A stretch of DNA of 45,062 nt, from contig JAJZJC010000016.1 of the NCBI GenBank assembly GCA_021810205.1, forward strand, positions 1-45,062, in the 5' to 3' direction. Each line of letters begins with the position of its first letter. Position 1 is the stretch's first letter. A program made the translations under genes and the position numbers. The notes beneath the pieces were generated by a model. It saw only the letters and a list, made by a program, of their open reading frames with translations, ran no database searches and had not been told where the DNA came from. This DNA comes from Actinomycetes bacterium. Its GTDB lineage: Bacteria; Actinomycetota; Acidimicrobiia; Acidimicrobiales; RAAP-2. Of this stretch, positions 7,850 to 15,897 are shown in pieces.

Positions 7850-9832
7850 TCAGTCCGCTCCGGTCACGGCCAGGGCCGGCTCGGGCAGCGCGTCGGCGCC
7901 GCCGGGTGCCGACGCCGGGGCCGTCGGCCGGCGACGCCGGCCGGGGAAGGCGGCCAGCGCCGCGCCGAGGCCCATCACGCCGCCGCCGATCCACAGCCAG
8001 GCGATGAGGGGTTGGACGACGACGCCGATCACGGTGGGGCCGTGGCCGACCGGGCTCGAGTCGAGGGTCAGGTAGACGTCCTGGGTGAGGCCCGAGTCGA
8101 TCGCCGGCGTACCGATGCCCTCGTAGCCGAAGCTGAACACGCTGATGGCGGGAGACACCACCGGCCCGCCGTCCAGACGTAGCTCGGCTTCGAGGGCGCG
8201 GCGGTTCGGGTAGCTGCGGGTGCGGGTGCCGAGGTAGGTGATGGTGTGGCCGTCGAAGCGGGCCGTCTGGCCGGGCCGCAAGGAGAGCTGGCCTCGCTGG
8301 CCGTAGGCGGCGCTCGCAGCGAAGGCGACCGCCATGATCGCGACGCCCAAGTGGACGACCATCCCCCCGTTCACCCGACCGACCAGCCCCCGAAAGCCCC
8401 GCTGGCGGAAGGAGAGGGCCAGCTGGCGCAGCGCCGAGACGGCGACGACCGCACCGAGCCCGAAGGCGGCGACCGCCGTCACGTCGTGCAGGCCCGAGGC
8501 GCTCGTGGCGACGACGGCCGCCACCCCGGCCGCCGCCGGCCATCGCAGCCGGTGCAAGAGCACCGAGGCGCTCGCCTTGCGCCACGGCAGGGCCGGGGCC
8601 ACCGCCATCAGGAACAGGAGCGTCAAGGCGAGCGGGGCGGTCATGGTGTCGAAGTACGGTGCGCCGACCGAGACCGTGGCGTGGTGGAGCACCTCGAACA
8701 GGAGCGGGAAAACGGTGCCGAGGAGTATCACGAAGGCGAACGCCCCGAAGGCGAGGTTGTTGGCGAGGAAGGCACCCTCTCGGGACAGTGGGGAGTCGAT
8801 GGACCCCGGCGAACGCAGCTGCTCGCCCCGCCAGACGATGAGCCCGACCCCGATCAGAAGGACTGCCCCGAAGAAGGCGAGGATGACCGGGCCGACCGAC
8901 GAAGTGCTGAAGGAGTGCACCGATACGAGCACCCCCGAGCGGGTGAGGAAGGTGCCGAAGATGGTGAGGGCGAAGGTGGCGAGCACGAGGGACAGGTTCC
9001 ACACCCGCAGCATCCCCCTGCGCTCTTGCACCATCACCGAGTGCAAGAAGGCGGTGCCGGTCAGCCAGGGGAGGAGCGCGGCGTTCTCCACCGGGTCCCA
9101 CGACCAGTAGCCGCCCCAGCCGAGCACCTCGTAGGACCAGAACATCCCGAGCACGAGACCGAGCGTGAGGAACCCCCAGGCGAACAGCGTCCACCGCCGG
9201 GTCTCGACCAGCCAGCCCTCGCCTACCCGGCCCGTGACCAGGGCCGCCACCGCGAACATGAACGGCACCGTGAAGCCGACGAAGCCCAGGTAGAGCATCG
9301 GCGGGTGGAAGGCGACGAGCGGGTTGTCCTGGAGCAGCGGGTTCGGCCCCGGCCCGTTGGTCGGCGCCGCACCGACGACCGTCCGAAACGGGTCGGCCGC
9401 GCCCACCAGCAGCAGACCGAAGAAGAACGCGGCGACCGCCAGGCCGACCAGCGTCGCCCACGCGACGAGCGGGTCGGTGGCCCGCCGGCGGAAGTGCCAG
9501 GCGACCGCGGCGAGGTAGCCGGCCAGGATCAGCGTCCACAGCAGGAGCGAGCCCTGCAACGCCGACCACATGCCGGTGATCCGGAACAAGAGCGGCGTGC
9601 CGAGCCCATCGTTCTGTGCCACGTATGCGAGAGAGAAGTCCCGGGTGACAAGAGCATGCTCCATCGCCCCCACAGCGGCCGCCGCTGCCAGCAGCACCAG
9701 CCAGGGGTAACTCTGCCCGGCGCGCAGCAAGCCCGGCTTCCCCCGGGCAAGCCCCCACCCGAGGACGGCGATCCCGACCAGGGCCCCGACCAGACCGAGC
9801 AGCACCGCCGAATGACCGACCGCCGCGTTCAT
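7850..9832 (-). CDS. ccmF: CcmF haem lyase subunit
   Basis: This polytopic 660-residue protein carries the CcmF hallmarks: WSALQGSLLLW (89-99), HPPMLYLG (176-183), the tryptophan-rich haem motif WGGYWSWDPVENA (239-251) and TRSGV (297-301). A large outward loop near the C-terminus is followed by a final helix. It joins haem to apocytochrome c on the outer membrane face together with CcmH and CcmI. ccmABCDE are not in this window. Actinobacteria more often use System II (ResB/CcsA), so a System I gene set is notable. The first gene of the operon starts near 9832, divergent from ccmG. Confidence 0.95.
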   Translation of the reverse strand: MNAAVGHSAVLLGLVGALVGIAVLGWGLARGKPGLLRAGQSYPWLVLLAAAAAVGAMEHALVTRDFSLAYVAQNDGLGTPLLFRITGMWSALQGSLLLWTLILAGYLAAVAWHFRRRATDPLVAWATLVGLAVAAFFFGLLLVGAADPFRTVVGAAPTNGPGPNPLLQDNPLVAFHPPMLYLGFVGFTVPFMFAVAALVTGRVGEGWLVETRRWTLFAWGFLTLGLVLGMFWSYEVLGWGGYWSWDPVENAALLPWLTGTAFLHSVMVQERRGMLRVWNLSLVLATFALTIFGTFLTRSGVLVSVHSFSTSSVGPVILAFFGAVLLIGVGLIVWRGEQLRSPGSIDSPLSREGAFLANNLAFGAFAFVILLGTVFPLLFEVLHHATVSVGAPYFDTMTAPLALTLLFLMAVAPALPWRKASASVLLHRLRWPAAAGVAAVVATSASGLHDVTAVAAFGLGAVVAVSALRQLALSFRQRGFRGLVGRVNGGMVVHLGVAIMAVAFAASAAYGQRGQLSLRPGQTARFDGHTITYLGTRTRSYPNRRALEAELRLDGGPVVSPAISVFSFGYEGIGTPAIDSGLTQDVYLTLDSSPVGHGPTVIGVVVQPLIAWLWIGGGVMGLGAALAAFPGRRRRPTAPASAPGGADALPEPALAVTGAD

Positions 9833-10143
9833 CGCCGTACCGGCCCGCGCGCGCCTCCAACCCCGAGTCCCGAGCCCTCACGTCGGTGCCGACCGTGGTA
9901 CCTGCACCGACCGCTCGTTCGGCACGACTGCGCGATCGCCGACGAGCGCCACGTCCGGTTCTCCCTGCCCAGGCGTGCCAGGAAGCGGCTCACGGCCTCG
10001 CCGCCCCGGGACGGTACGACCAGAAGGCAGGTCCCTCCGCCGGGCGTACCCGGTGGGGAAGTCGGGCGTGGTCTCGCCCGCGCCGTCACGCTCTGTCCTC
10101 AGTTTCGTGCACTCGCTGGGGTCGTCCTGTTCGTGGTTCGGTG

Positions 10144-10200
10144 TTGTCGGGCGACGGGGCACCGCTATGCTCGCGGCTACTCCTGCGACAAGGTGTAGTA
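10144..10200 (+). promoter_or_regulatory. Promoter with BlaI-type dyad upstream of ccmG (site B)
   Basis: A sigma-70-like promoter is visible: TTGTCG (10144-10149), a 16-base spacer, then TATGCT (10166-10171). TGCGACA-AGG-TGTAGTA (10184-10200) sits just downstream, about where transcription begins and overlapping the AAGG ribosome site, so a bound repressor would block initiation or elongation. The dyad matches site A before blaI at 14 of 17 positions. Confidence 0.6.
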
Positions 10201-10202
10201 CT

Positions 10203-10895
10203 TTGGCCTGCGTGGAGGCAAGTCCGAGCGGGGCCGCGGACACCGCCGTCGAAGCGGACCCGCCTGCACCTTCTCGCTCGGGAGGGTCAGCGGCTCGGAG
10301 GCGCCGCCCCCGCTGGTGGGCGGTGGCGATCGGGCTGGTCCTCAGCGCGACCGCCGGCGCCCTCGTGGTCCACCCGAGCCTGGTAAAGACCTCCGGGCCC
10401 GGTGGCAGCACCCCGAAGCTCACCACCTTCGGGGGCGGGGCAGCCCCGGCGTTCGCGCTGCCCGAGCTCACCGACCCTTCGGCGACGCTCAGCCTCGCCC
10501 AGCTGCGAGGGCGGCCGGTGCTCGTCAACTTCTGGGCGTCGTGGTGCGTCCCCTGCCGCAAGGAGATGCCCGTGCTCGAGGCCGCCTACCGCCGGGTCGG
10601 GAGCCGGGTCGCCTTCTTGGGCGTGGACACCAACGACACCCGCGCCGCGGCGCTGTCGTTCTTGCGCCAGACCGGTGTCACCTACCCCTCGGTGTACGAC
10701 CCCCACGGCACCGCCGCCACCGCCTACGGGCTCTTCGGACTGCCGACCACCGTGTTCGTGTCCCCCAAGGGCCGGATCCTCGAACGCAACGTCGGCGCGC
10801 TCAGCTCGGACTCCCTCTCCCAGGGGATCGCCTTGTTGCTGCGCTTCGCGCGACGCCCGTCTTCGGCACGCCAGCACGCACCCGCCCGGCCGTAA
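10203..10895 (+). CDS. CcmG/ResA/TlpA-type thiol-disulfide oxidoreductase
   Basis: The product of about 230 residues has an N-terminal anchor (about 39-57) and a TlpA-type domain: the AFALPEL start, LRGRPVLVNFWASWCVPCRKE with the redox pair at 115-118, the DTNDTR strand and the cis-proline stretch YGLFGLPTTVFVSPKG. Such proteins reduce CcmH or apocytochrome c during cytochrome maturation. It diverges from ccmF-ccmH-ccmI and probably supplies the missing CcmG function. TTG at 10203 is preferred because AAGG lies about 9 bases upstream and a promoter sits before it; GTG at 10212 is the alternative. Confidence 0.9.
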   Translation: MACVEASPSGAADTAVEADPPAPSRSGGSAARRRRPRWWAVAIGLVLSATAGALVVHPSLVKTSGPGGSTPKLTTFGGGAAPAFALPELTDPSATLSLAQLRGRPVLVNFWASWCVPCRKEMPVLEAAYRRVGSRVAFLGVDTNDTRAAALSFLRQTGVTYPSVYDPHGTAATAYGLFGLPTTVFVSPKGRILERNVGALSSDSLSQGIALLLRFARRPSSARQHAPARP

Positions 10896-11008
10896 CGCCT
10901 CGCCAGGGATCCGGCGCCACCACCTCGTCGGCGCGCAGCGGCGGTGCTACAGCGACGCCAGATCGCAGCTGGAGGTGCCGGCCCGGTCAGGCGTCTTCGC
11001 CCCGGCGC

Positions 11009-11323
11009 CTACCTCGGCGGGTCGGCGACGGCGCGGTGAGGTCGCTCGCTTCTGAGCAGGTGGTCGAGGTAGCGCTCCAGCTCGTTGTGGTCGATCTCGC
11101 CTCGGGCGTAACGCTCACGGACGATCTCGAGCGGGTCGGCCGCGGCCTTCGGAGCTTCGAGGCCCGACGGCGGCCTCCCCGGCGTGGTGCGGCTCCGGCC
11201 CATGCAGCCGGGGCCTATGGAGCGCTGAGCGGTGCCGCCTGCGGCGAATCGCGACGCCACGACCACGCCGAGCACCACCACGGCGAAGGTGACCAGCATC
11301 ACGAGCGGGCCGAACACCATCAT
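11009..11323 (-). CDS. Small membrane protein with C-terminal SHOCT domain
   Basis: The product of about 104 residues has one N-terminal transmembrane helix (MMVFGPLVMLVTFAVVVLG), a Gly/Arg/Pro linker and a C-terminal SHOCT motif, DPLEIVRERYARGEID followed by LERYLDHLL. SHOCT segments are short helical oligomerisation domains often appended to small membrane proteins in copper and stress loci. Two adjacent ATG codons (11323 and 11320) follow a GGTGAG-like site. It is convergent with ccmG and lies upstream of the rusticyanin gene on the same strand order. Its function is unknown. Confidence 0.75.
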   Translation of the reverse strand: MMVFGPLVMLVTFAVVVLGVVVASRFAAGGTAQRSIGPGCMGRSRTTPGRPPSGLEAPKAAADPLEIVRERYARGEIDHNELERYLDHLLRSERPHRAVADPPR

Positions 11324-11426
11324 CTCACCCACCGCCTCTCTCCCGCCGGTGCCCCGGGCGGTTGGCCGGTGCAACGCTCCGCGCTCGCCGTGCCACCAAG
11401 GGGCTCACCATCACGATAGTGGGCGA

Positions 11427-12203
11427 TCACGAGACGACGAGCGTGCCGAACATGCCCGCCGCCGCGTGACCGGGGACCGGGCAGAGGTAGTGGTAGGTGC
11501 CGGCCGCAGCGGTGAAGCGGGCGCTGCGGGTGGAGTAGCTCGCGGTCGCGGTGTCCTTCTCGGTGCGCGGGGGAAGCGGCATCAGAAAGAAGGTGTCCGC
11601 CACGCCGGCCATCGCCATCTCCGGGTAGGGCGGCGGCGTCGTGGTCAGCTCGAAGCCGTGCATGTAGCCCCAGTCGGTGTTCACCAGCACCACTGTCACC
11701 TGAGCCCCGGGTGCCACCGAGACCGTCGGGTTGACCAGCCCGTCGATCTCCCAGGTCATGTTGGGCTCGCCGTGCGGCGAAGCCAGCGCCACGAGGGTCA
11801 CCGAGCGGCCGGTGTAGGCCACGGTGTTCGCCTTGGTGTCGACGGTGGCTCCCTGCTCGCCCCGGCTCACCAGCGACGACAGGGCCCCGGCGCTGACCGT
11901 GTCCCCGCCGCCCATCATCGAGGACCCGCCGGCCGGACCGCCCATCATGTCGGTACCGCCCATCATGTCCCGGGTGCCGCCGTTTGCCCCGCTGCCTCCC
12001 CAGGCGCCGCCCATCATGGCGCCACCGCTCATCGAACCCCACGCGCCCGTGCTGCCCGAAGCGGTGGACGCCGAGGTGACCCGGGCGGCCGCAGCGCCGC
12101 CTGCGCCTGGGCTGACGGCAACGGCGACCCCGGCCGAGAGCGCGGCCGCCAGACCGACCGCCGCCCCGCCGAGCGCCAAACGCTTCGTCCCCGTCGGCCT
12201 CAT
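11427..12203 (-). CDS. Rusticyanin-like type 1 copper protein
   Basis: The 258-residue product has an N-terminal signal or anchor helix (about 9-30). A Gly/Met linker follows with repeated MMGG motifs (63-98), then a cupredoxin domain very like rusticyanin: VAYTGRSVTLVA, NTDWGYMHGFELT with His182, and the copper loop GTYHYLCPVPGHAAAGMFG giving Cys241, His246 and Met251. Rusticyanin carries electrons from iron oxidation outside the membrane at low pH. The Met-rich linker could bind Cu(I) and is not typical of rusticyanin. The ATG follows AGGAGGTGG. The neighbouring ccm genes would support a partner cytochrome c. An acidophilic lifestyle is inferred. Confidence 0.9.
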   Translation of the reverse strand: MRPTGTKRLALGGAAVGLAAALSAGVAVAVSPGAGGAAAARVTSASTASGSTGAWGSMSGGAMMGGAWGGSGANGGTRDMMGGTDMMGGPAGGSSMMGGGDTVSAGALSSLVSRGEQGATVDTKANTVAYTGRSVTLVALASPHGEPNMTWEIDGLVNPTVSVAPGAQVTVVLVNTDWGYMHGFELTTTPPPYPEMAMAGVADTFFLMPLPPRTEKDTATASYSTRSARFTAAAGTYHYLCPVPGHAAAGMFGTLVVS

Positions 12204-12233
12204 TGGCCACCTCCTAGCTAGTCCTCCGTCAAC

Positions 12234-12250
12234 TACTACATCCAATCGTA
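12234..12250. promoter_or_regulatory. BlaI-type dyad upstream of rusticyanin gene (site F)
   Basis: TACTACA-TCC-AATCGTA has a perfect left arm and 4 of 7 right-arm matches to the proposed consensus. It lies 31 bases upstream of the start, in a 235-base gap between the rusticyanin and CoA-disulfide-reductase-like genes that otherwise shows no convincing gene. Confidence 0.4.
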
Positions 12251-12438
12251 CCGGGGGGCTGGTGAAGATCCGGCGAAGGCCCGGCGCACCAACAGCGCAA
12301 TCGATAGGGAAGACGCGACCCACCACGGCCCGACACGCCGCGCCCTGCCGATCGGAAGCGTTGTGGCTCTCCACCCCGAAGGTCGCCGCACCGAGCCCCC
12401 CAGGAAGCTTGCGGAGACCACGGAGCTGATGGGTGAGG

Positions 12439-13830
12439 TCATGGACCGGGAGCCTTCGAACTCGCTGGATGAGAGCTCGATTTCCACGCCTGGGCGGCGG
12501 CTTGGAGGACGTCCCAGGGCGAGCCGAGGGGTGGGGTGTAGGACAGGTCGAGGTCGGAGAGCTCCTCGACGCTCATGTGGTGGTAAAGGGCGACAGCGGC
12601 GGTGTCGATGCGTTTGGCGACGCCGGTGGTGACGGCGCCGAGCATCTGAACGCCGAGGAGCCGGCCGCTTCGGGTGTCGCCGGTGATGCGCACGTGCACT
12701 GGTTGGGCGCCGGGGTAGTAGGCCTTGTGGTCAGCCACGGTGACCGCCACGGTCCGGGGGGTGAGACCGGCGGCGGTCGCCTCGTGGTGACGCAGGCCGG
12801 TGCGGGCGGCGGCGAGGTCGAAGATCTTCACGACTTGGGTGCCGAGCGAGCCGGCGAATGTCCGCTCGCCACCCACCGCGTTCTCGCCGGCGACCCTGCC
12901 TTGCTTGTGGGCGGTGGTGCCAAGCGGCAGATAGCCGTCGGTGTCGAGGACGCGGTGGTAGGTCTGCACACAGTCCCCGGCCGCGTACACGCCCGGCAGG
13001 TTGGTACGCATCTGCCGGTCCACGGCGAGCGCGTCGCGGGCGCCGATGGTCGCCCCCGCGGCGGTGGCGAGGGTGGTGTCGGGGCGCACACCGACCACGA
13101 CCAGTACCAGTTCCGTGCTGCGGGCGAACCCTCCGGCGCCGCTCACGTGCAGTTCCTCGCCGGTATGGCGGATCTCGGTGACGGTGGTGTTGGTGACGAC
13201 CTCGACGCCGTGGCTGGCGAGGTCGGCTTCGACGAGGGCGGCGAGCTCGGGGTCGACGGTGGGGAGCACCTGGGGGAGGGCTTCGACCACGGTGACTGCC
13301 AGGCCCCGCAGGCTCAGCGCGTCGGCCATCTCCATGCCGATGTAGCCGGCGCCGACGATCACCGCCCGCGCGGCGGGGCGGCGGGTGAGGGTGTCGGCGA
13401 CGGCGAAGGTGTCGTCCATGGTGTGCAGCAGGTGTACGCCCTCGGCCGCACCGAGGCGATCCAGGCCGGTGATCGGGGGGCGGAAGGGGGTGGCCCCGGT
13501 GGCCACCACCAAGGTGTCGTAGGCGAGGGCCACTTCGGCGCCGTTGGGGTCGGTGACGGTGAGCTTGCGGGCGGCCGTGTCGATGTGCCGGGCGGTGTGG
13601 CAGAGGAGCAGTTCCAGCCCGGCGGCTTCGAGGTCGGCGCGGGAGCGATGCGCGAGAGCGCGCCAGTCGGGGACCTCGCCGGAGAGGTGATAGGGGATCC
13701 CGCAGATCGAGTAGTTGGGGTAGGCGTCGGCGACGACCAGGGTCGCCTCGACCTCGGGGGCGAGCTCCCGGGCTCGCAGGCCGGCGCTGATGCCAGCGTC
13801 ACTGCCCCCGACGATGAGCAGGCGGGTCAT
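12439..13830 (-). CDS. CoA-disulfide reductase/NADH oxidase-like flavoprotein of the ars operon
   Basis: The 463-residue product is a pyridine nucleotide-disulfide oxidoreductase of the CoADR/Nox type. It has the FAD motif LLIVGGSDAGISAGLRAR, a single active-site Cys43 in NYSICGIPYHLSGEV, the NAD motif VIVGAGYIGMEMADAL, YAAGDCVQT and a C-terminal dimerisation domain. Enzymes with one catalytic Cys at this position reduce CoA disulfide, polysulfide or O2. It is the last gene of the arsD-arsA-CBS-arsB-DUF2180 series and overlaps DUF2180 (ATGA). NADH-oxidase-like and CBS genes are known in the ars transposon of Acidithiobacillus caldus, so the link to arsenic recurs. Its substrate here is not clear. 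Confidence 0.88.
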   Translation of the reverse strand: MTRLLIVGGSDAGISAGLRARELAPEVEATLVVADAYPNYSICGIPYHLSGEVPDWRALAHRSRADLEAAGLELLLCHTARHIDTAARKLTVTDPNGAEVALAYDTLVVATGATPFRPPITGLDRLGAAEGVHLLHTMDDTFAVADTLTRRPAARAVIVGAGYIGMEMADALSLRGLAVTVVEALPQVLPTVDPELAALVEADLASHGVEVVTNTTVTEIRHTGEELHVSGAGGFARSTELVLVVVGVRPDTTLATAAGATIGARDALAVDRQMRTNLPGVYAAGDCVQTYHRVLDTDGYLPLGTTAHKQGRVAGENAVGGERTFAGSLGTQVVKIFDLAAARTGLRHHEATAAGLTPRTVAVTVADHKAYYPGAQPVHVRITGDTRSGRLLGVQMLGAVTTGVAKRIDTAAVALYHHMSVEELSDLDLSYTPPLGSPWDVLQAAAQAWKSSSHPASSKAPGP

Positions 13831-14084
13831 GCCGGCCGCCGCTCGTTGCGCCGACGGCTACTGGCGGTCCCGGTCGCGGCTTGCCAGGCGGCATCGCAGG
13901 TGGCACAGCGCACCCGCCGGGCGGGGGGGTCGACAGGGACCTGGCGGATCAGCGGCTCGACGCGGGTCAGGTGGTGGGCGCGCACGACCAGGTGGTCCTC
14001 GCAGACCCCGGCCCCGCAGTCGGCGCACACCGCCACGGCGGGTACCAGGAGCCGGCGGTCTCGGTTGCAGTCCAAGCAGTTCAT
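13827..14084 (-). CDS. Small zinc-ribbon-like protein (DUF2180-like)
   Basis: The 85-residue product opens with MNCLDC and continues with VCADCGAGVCEDH, then RCATCDAAW. The resulting CXXC pairs and His suggest one or two zinc-binding knuckles, as in DUF2180 proteins. A clear AGGAGAG site precedes the ATG. Its ATG follows arsB by 20 bases and its stop overlaps the next gene (ATGA), so it is part of the ars operon. The cysteines could instead bind As(III). Its function is unknown. Confidence 0.8.
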   Translation of the reverse strand: MNCLDCNRDRRLLVPAVAVCADCGAGVCEDHLVVRAHHLTRVEPLIRQVPVDPPARRVRCATCDAAWQAATGTASSRRRNERRPA

Positions 14085-14104
14085 TGATGCTCTCCTGACA
14101 GCGT

Positions 14105-15421
14105 CTAGTGGATGAGGGCGATCCAGCCGGCCAATGCCAGCAGGGTGATAGCGAGGACGGGAACGGTGAGCACGATGCCTTGGCGGAAGTACTGGGCCCA
14201 GCTGATCTTGATGCCCTTGGTTTCCAGCACGTGCAGCCACAACAAGGTGGCGAGCGAGCCGATGGGGGTGAACTTGGGGCCGAGGTCGGCGCCGACGACA
14301 TTGGCGTAGATCAAGGTGGTGTGGGTCTGGCCGGCGACGTGGGCGCCGTGGATCGACAGGGCGCCGATGAGCGTGGTGGGCATGTTGTTCATCACCGCGG
14401 AGAGCCCGGCCGCGCCGAACCCACCGGCCAGGGCGGCCGGTACCAGCCCGGCGTGGCTCGCGCCCCGCAGGGCGTCGGAGAGGTAGGTGGTGAGCCCGGC
14501 GTTGAACAGCCCGTAGACGACCAGGTACATGCCGACCGAGAACACCACGATCTTCCACGGCGCCTCGCGCAGCACCCTGGCACTGGAAAGGGCCTCTGAG
14601 CGCGCGGCGAGGATGAGGAACGCCGCGGCGGCGAGCGAGGCGGGGACCGAGACCGGGAAGTGCAGCGGCTCGGAGAGCAGATAGCCCGCGAGGAGCACAC
14701 CGAGCACCACCCAGCCGGCCCGGAACAGCCCGATGTCCCGGATGGCCGTTCTCGGCTCGGGCAGGATGTCGAGGTCGTAGCGGGCGGGTAAGGAGCGGCG
14801 GTAGAAGACGTAGAGAACCCCGACGCTGGCGGCGAAGGCCACCAGGTCGACCGGCGTCATGGTCGCCGCGTAGGTGACGAAGCCGACGTGGAAGAAGTTG
14901 GCGCTCACGATGTTCACCAGGTTCGACACGACCAGCGGCAGGCTGGTGGTATCGGCGATGAACCCGGCGGCCATCACGAACGGCAGCGCCTGGCGGCGCT
15001 CGAAGCCGAGGGCGCGCATCTGCTCGTAGACGATCGGGGTGAGGATCAACGCGGCGCCGTCGTTGGCGAACAACGCGGCGACCGCCGCGCCGAGGACGAG
15101 CAGGTAGACGAACGCCCGCAAGATGCTGCCCCGAGCGGCGCGGAGCATGTGTAAGGCCGCCCACTCGAAGAACCCGACCCGGTCCAACACGAGCGAGATG
15201 ACGATCACCGCCACGAAGGTGATCGTGGCGTTCCACACGATGCCCCACACCGTGGCGACATTCGCCAGGTCCACCACTCCGAGCGCCAGTGCGAGGACTG
15301 CGCCAGCGGCGGCGGACCAGCCGATGGAGAGGCCGTTGGGCTGGGCGATGACCAGGGTCAAGGTGGCGACGAAGATCGCCACCGCGGCGATGGTCAGCCC
15401 CGCCCCATCCAAGCTCAGCAC
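14105..15421 (-). CDS. arsB: ArsB-type arsenite efflux permease
   Basis: The product of about 438 residues is a polytopic membrane protein of the ArsB/NhaD family. It has about 11-12 helices, with conserved FANDGAALILTPIVYEQM, FIADTTSLPLVVSNLVNI, MNNMPTTLIGAL and GADLGPKFTPIGSLATLLW. It exports As(OH)3 or Sb(OH)3 and, with ArsA upstream, should form an ATP-driven pump. I prefer GTG 15421, which overlaps the CBS-gene stop (GTGCTGA); GTG 15439 is possible. No arsC arsenate reductase is visible in the window. Confidence 0.95.
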   Translation of the reverse strand: MLSLDGAGLTIAAVAIFVATLTLVIAQPNGLSIGWSAAAGAVLALALGVVDLANVATVWGIVWNATITFVAVIVISLVLDRVGFFEWAALHMLRAARGSILRAFVYLLVLGAAVAALFANDGAALILTPIVYEQMRALGFERRQALPFVMAAGFIADTTSLPLVVSNLVNIVSANFFHVGFVTYAATMTPVDLVAFAASVGVLYVFYRRSLPARYDLDILPEPRTAIRDIGLFRAGWVVLGVLLAGYLLSEPLHFPVSVPASLAAAAFLILAARSEALSSARVLREAPWKIVVFSVGMYLVVYGLFNAGLTTYLSDALRGASHAGLVPAALAGGFGAAGLSAVMNNMPTTLIGALSIHGAHVAGQTHTTLIYANVVGADLGPKFTPIGSLATLLWLHVLETKGIKISWAQYFRQGIVLTVPVLAITLLALAGWIALIH

Positions 15422-15897
15422 AGGCGCCCCGCCCACCACGCTTCGAGCAGCGCCTGTCGGGTGAGCACCCCGACCAGGTGGCCCTCGTCGTCTACGACGG
15501 GGAGCACCCCTATGTGGTGGTCGGCCATGGCCTCGGCCGCGTGCTCGCAGCGCGCCGAGACGTGCACGCTCGGCGGGTGGTGGCCCATGACCTCTGAGAC
15601 ACGCTTCGCCTGGAGCACCTGTAGGTGCTTGGCGGCGCGCCGTCCGCCTGCGAGCGGCCAGAACCGGGCCACCTCGGCCTCTTGTTCCACCAGGTGGGGG
15701 TCCTCGGCCAGCACCAGCAGCTCCTCCTCGTGTATCAGGCCGACCAGGCGGCCCGAGTCGTCGGTGACGGGCAGGGCGACCAGGTCAGCGCTGATCAGCG
15801 CCCCGACCGCGCTTCGAAGCTCGTCACCGGGGTGGACCGCCGCCGGGGGTGGCGTCATCAGCTCGCCCACCGTCACGCAGGCTGCCGGCTCGCTCAC
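15415..15897 (-). CDS. Tandem CBS-domain protein inserted between arsA and arsB
   Basis: The 160-residue product consists of a CBS pair: VTVGELMTPPPAAVHPGDEL through LPVTDDSGRLVGLIHEEEL, and VSEVMGHHPPSVHVS through LPVVDDEGHLVGVLTRQAL. CBS pairs bind AMP, ATP or other adenosyl ligands and gate enzymes or transporters. The GTG start overlaps the arsA stop (GTGA) and the end overlaps arsB. Tight coupling suggests one complex or stoichiometric synthesis with the ArsAB pump. A CBS protein is also described in the ars transposon of Acidithiobacillus caldus. Energy-dependent gating of the pump is inference. Confidence 0.9.
   Translation of the reverse strand: MSEPAACVTVGELMTPPPAAVHPGDELRSAVGALISADLVALPVTDDSGRLVGLIHEEELLVLAEDPHLVEQEAEVARFWPLAGGRRAAKHLQVLQAKRVSEVMGHHPPSVHVSARCEHAAEAMADHHIGVLPVVDDEGHLVGVLTRQALLEAWWAGRLC

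Noticed and set aside
8246..10198. 650-residue plus-strand reading frame opposite ccmF
   Set aside because: It is rich in Arg, Glu and Gly with no domain and mirrors the codons of ccmF, which has clear family motifs. It is a GC-driven antisense frame.
12236..12487. 83-residue minus-strand frame between rusticyanin and CoADR-like genes
   Set aside because: It has no ribosome site or domain and overlaps the CoADR-like gene end and the proposed operator.
12433..14115. 560-residue plus-strand frame opposite the CoADR-like gene
   Set aside because: It is a Gly/Val/Glu-rich shadow of a real flavoprotein with intact FAD and NAD motifs.
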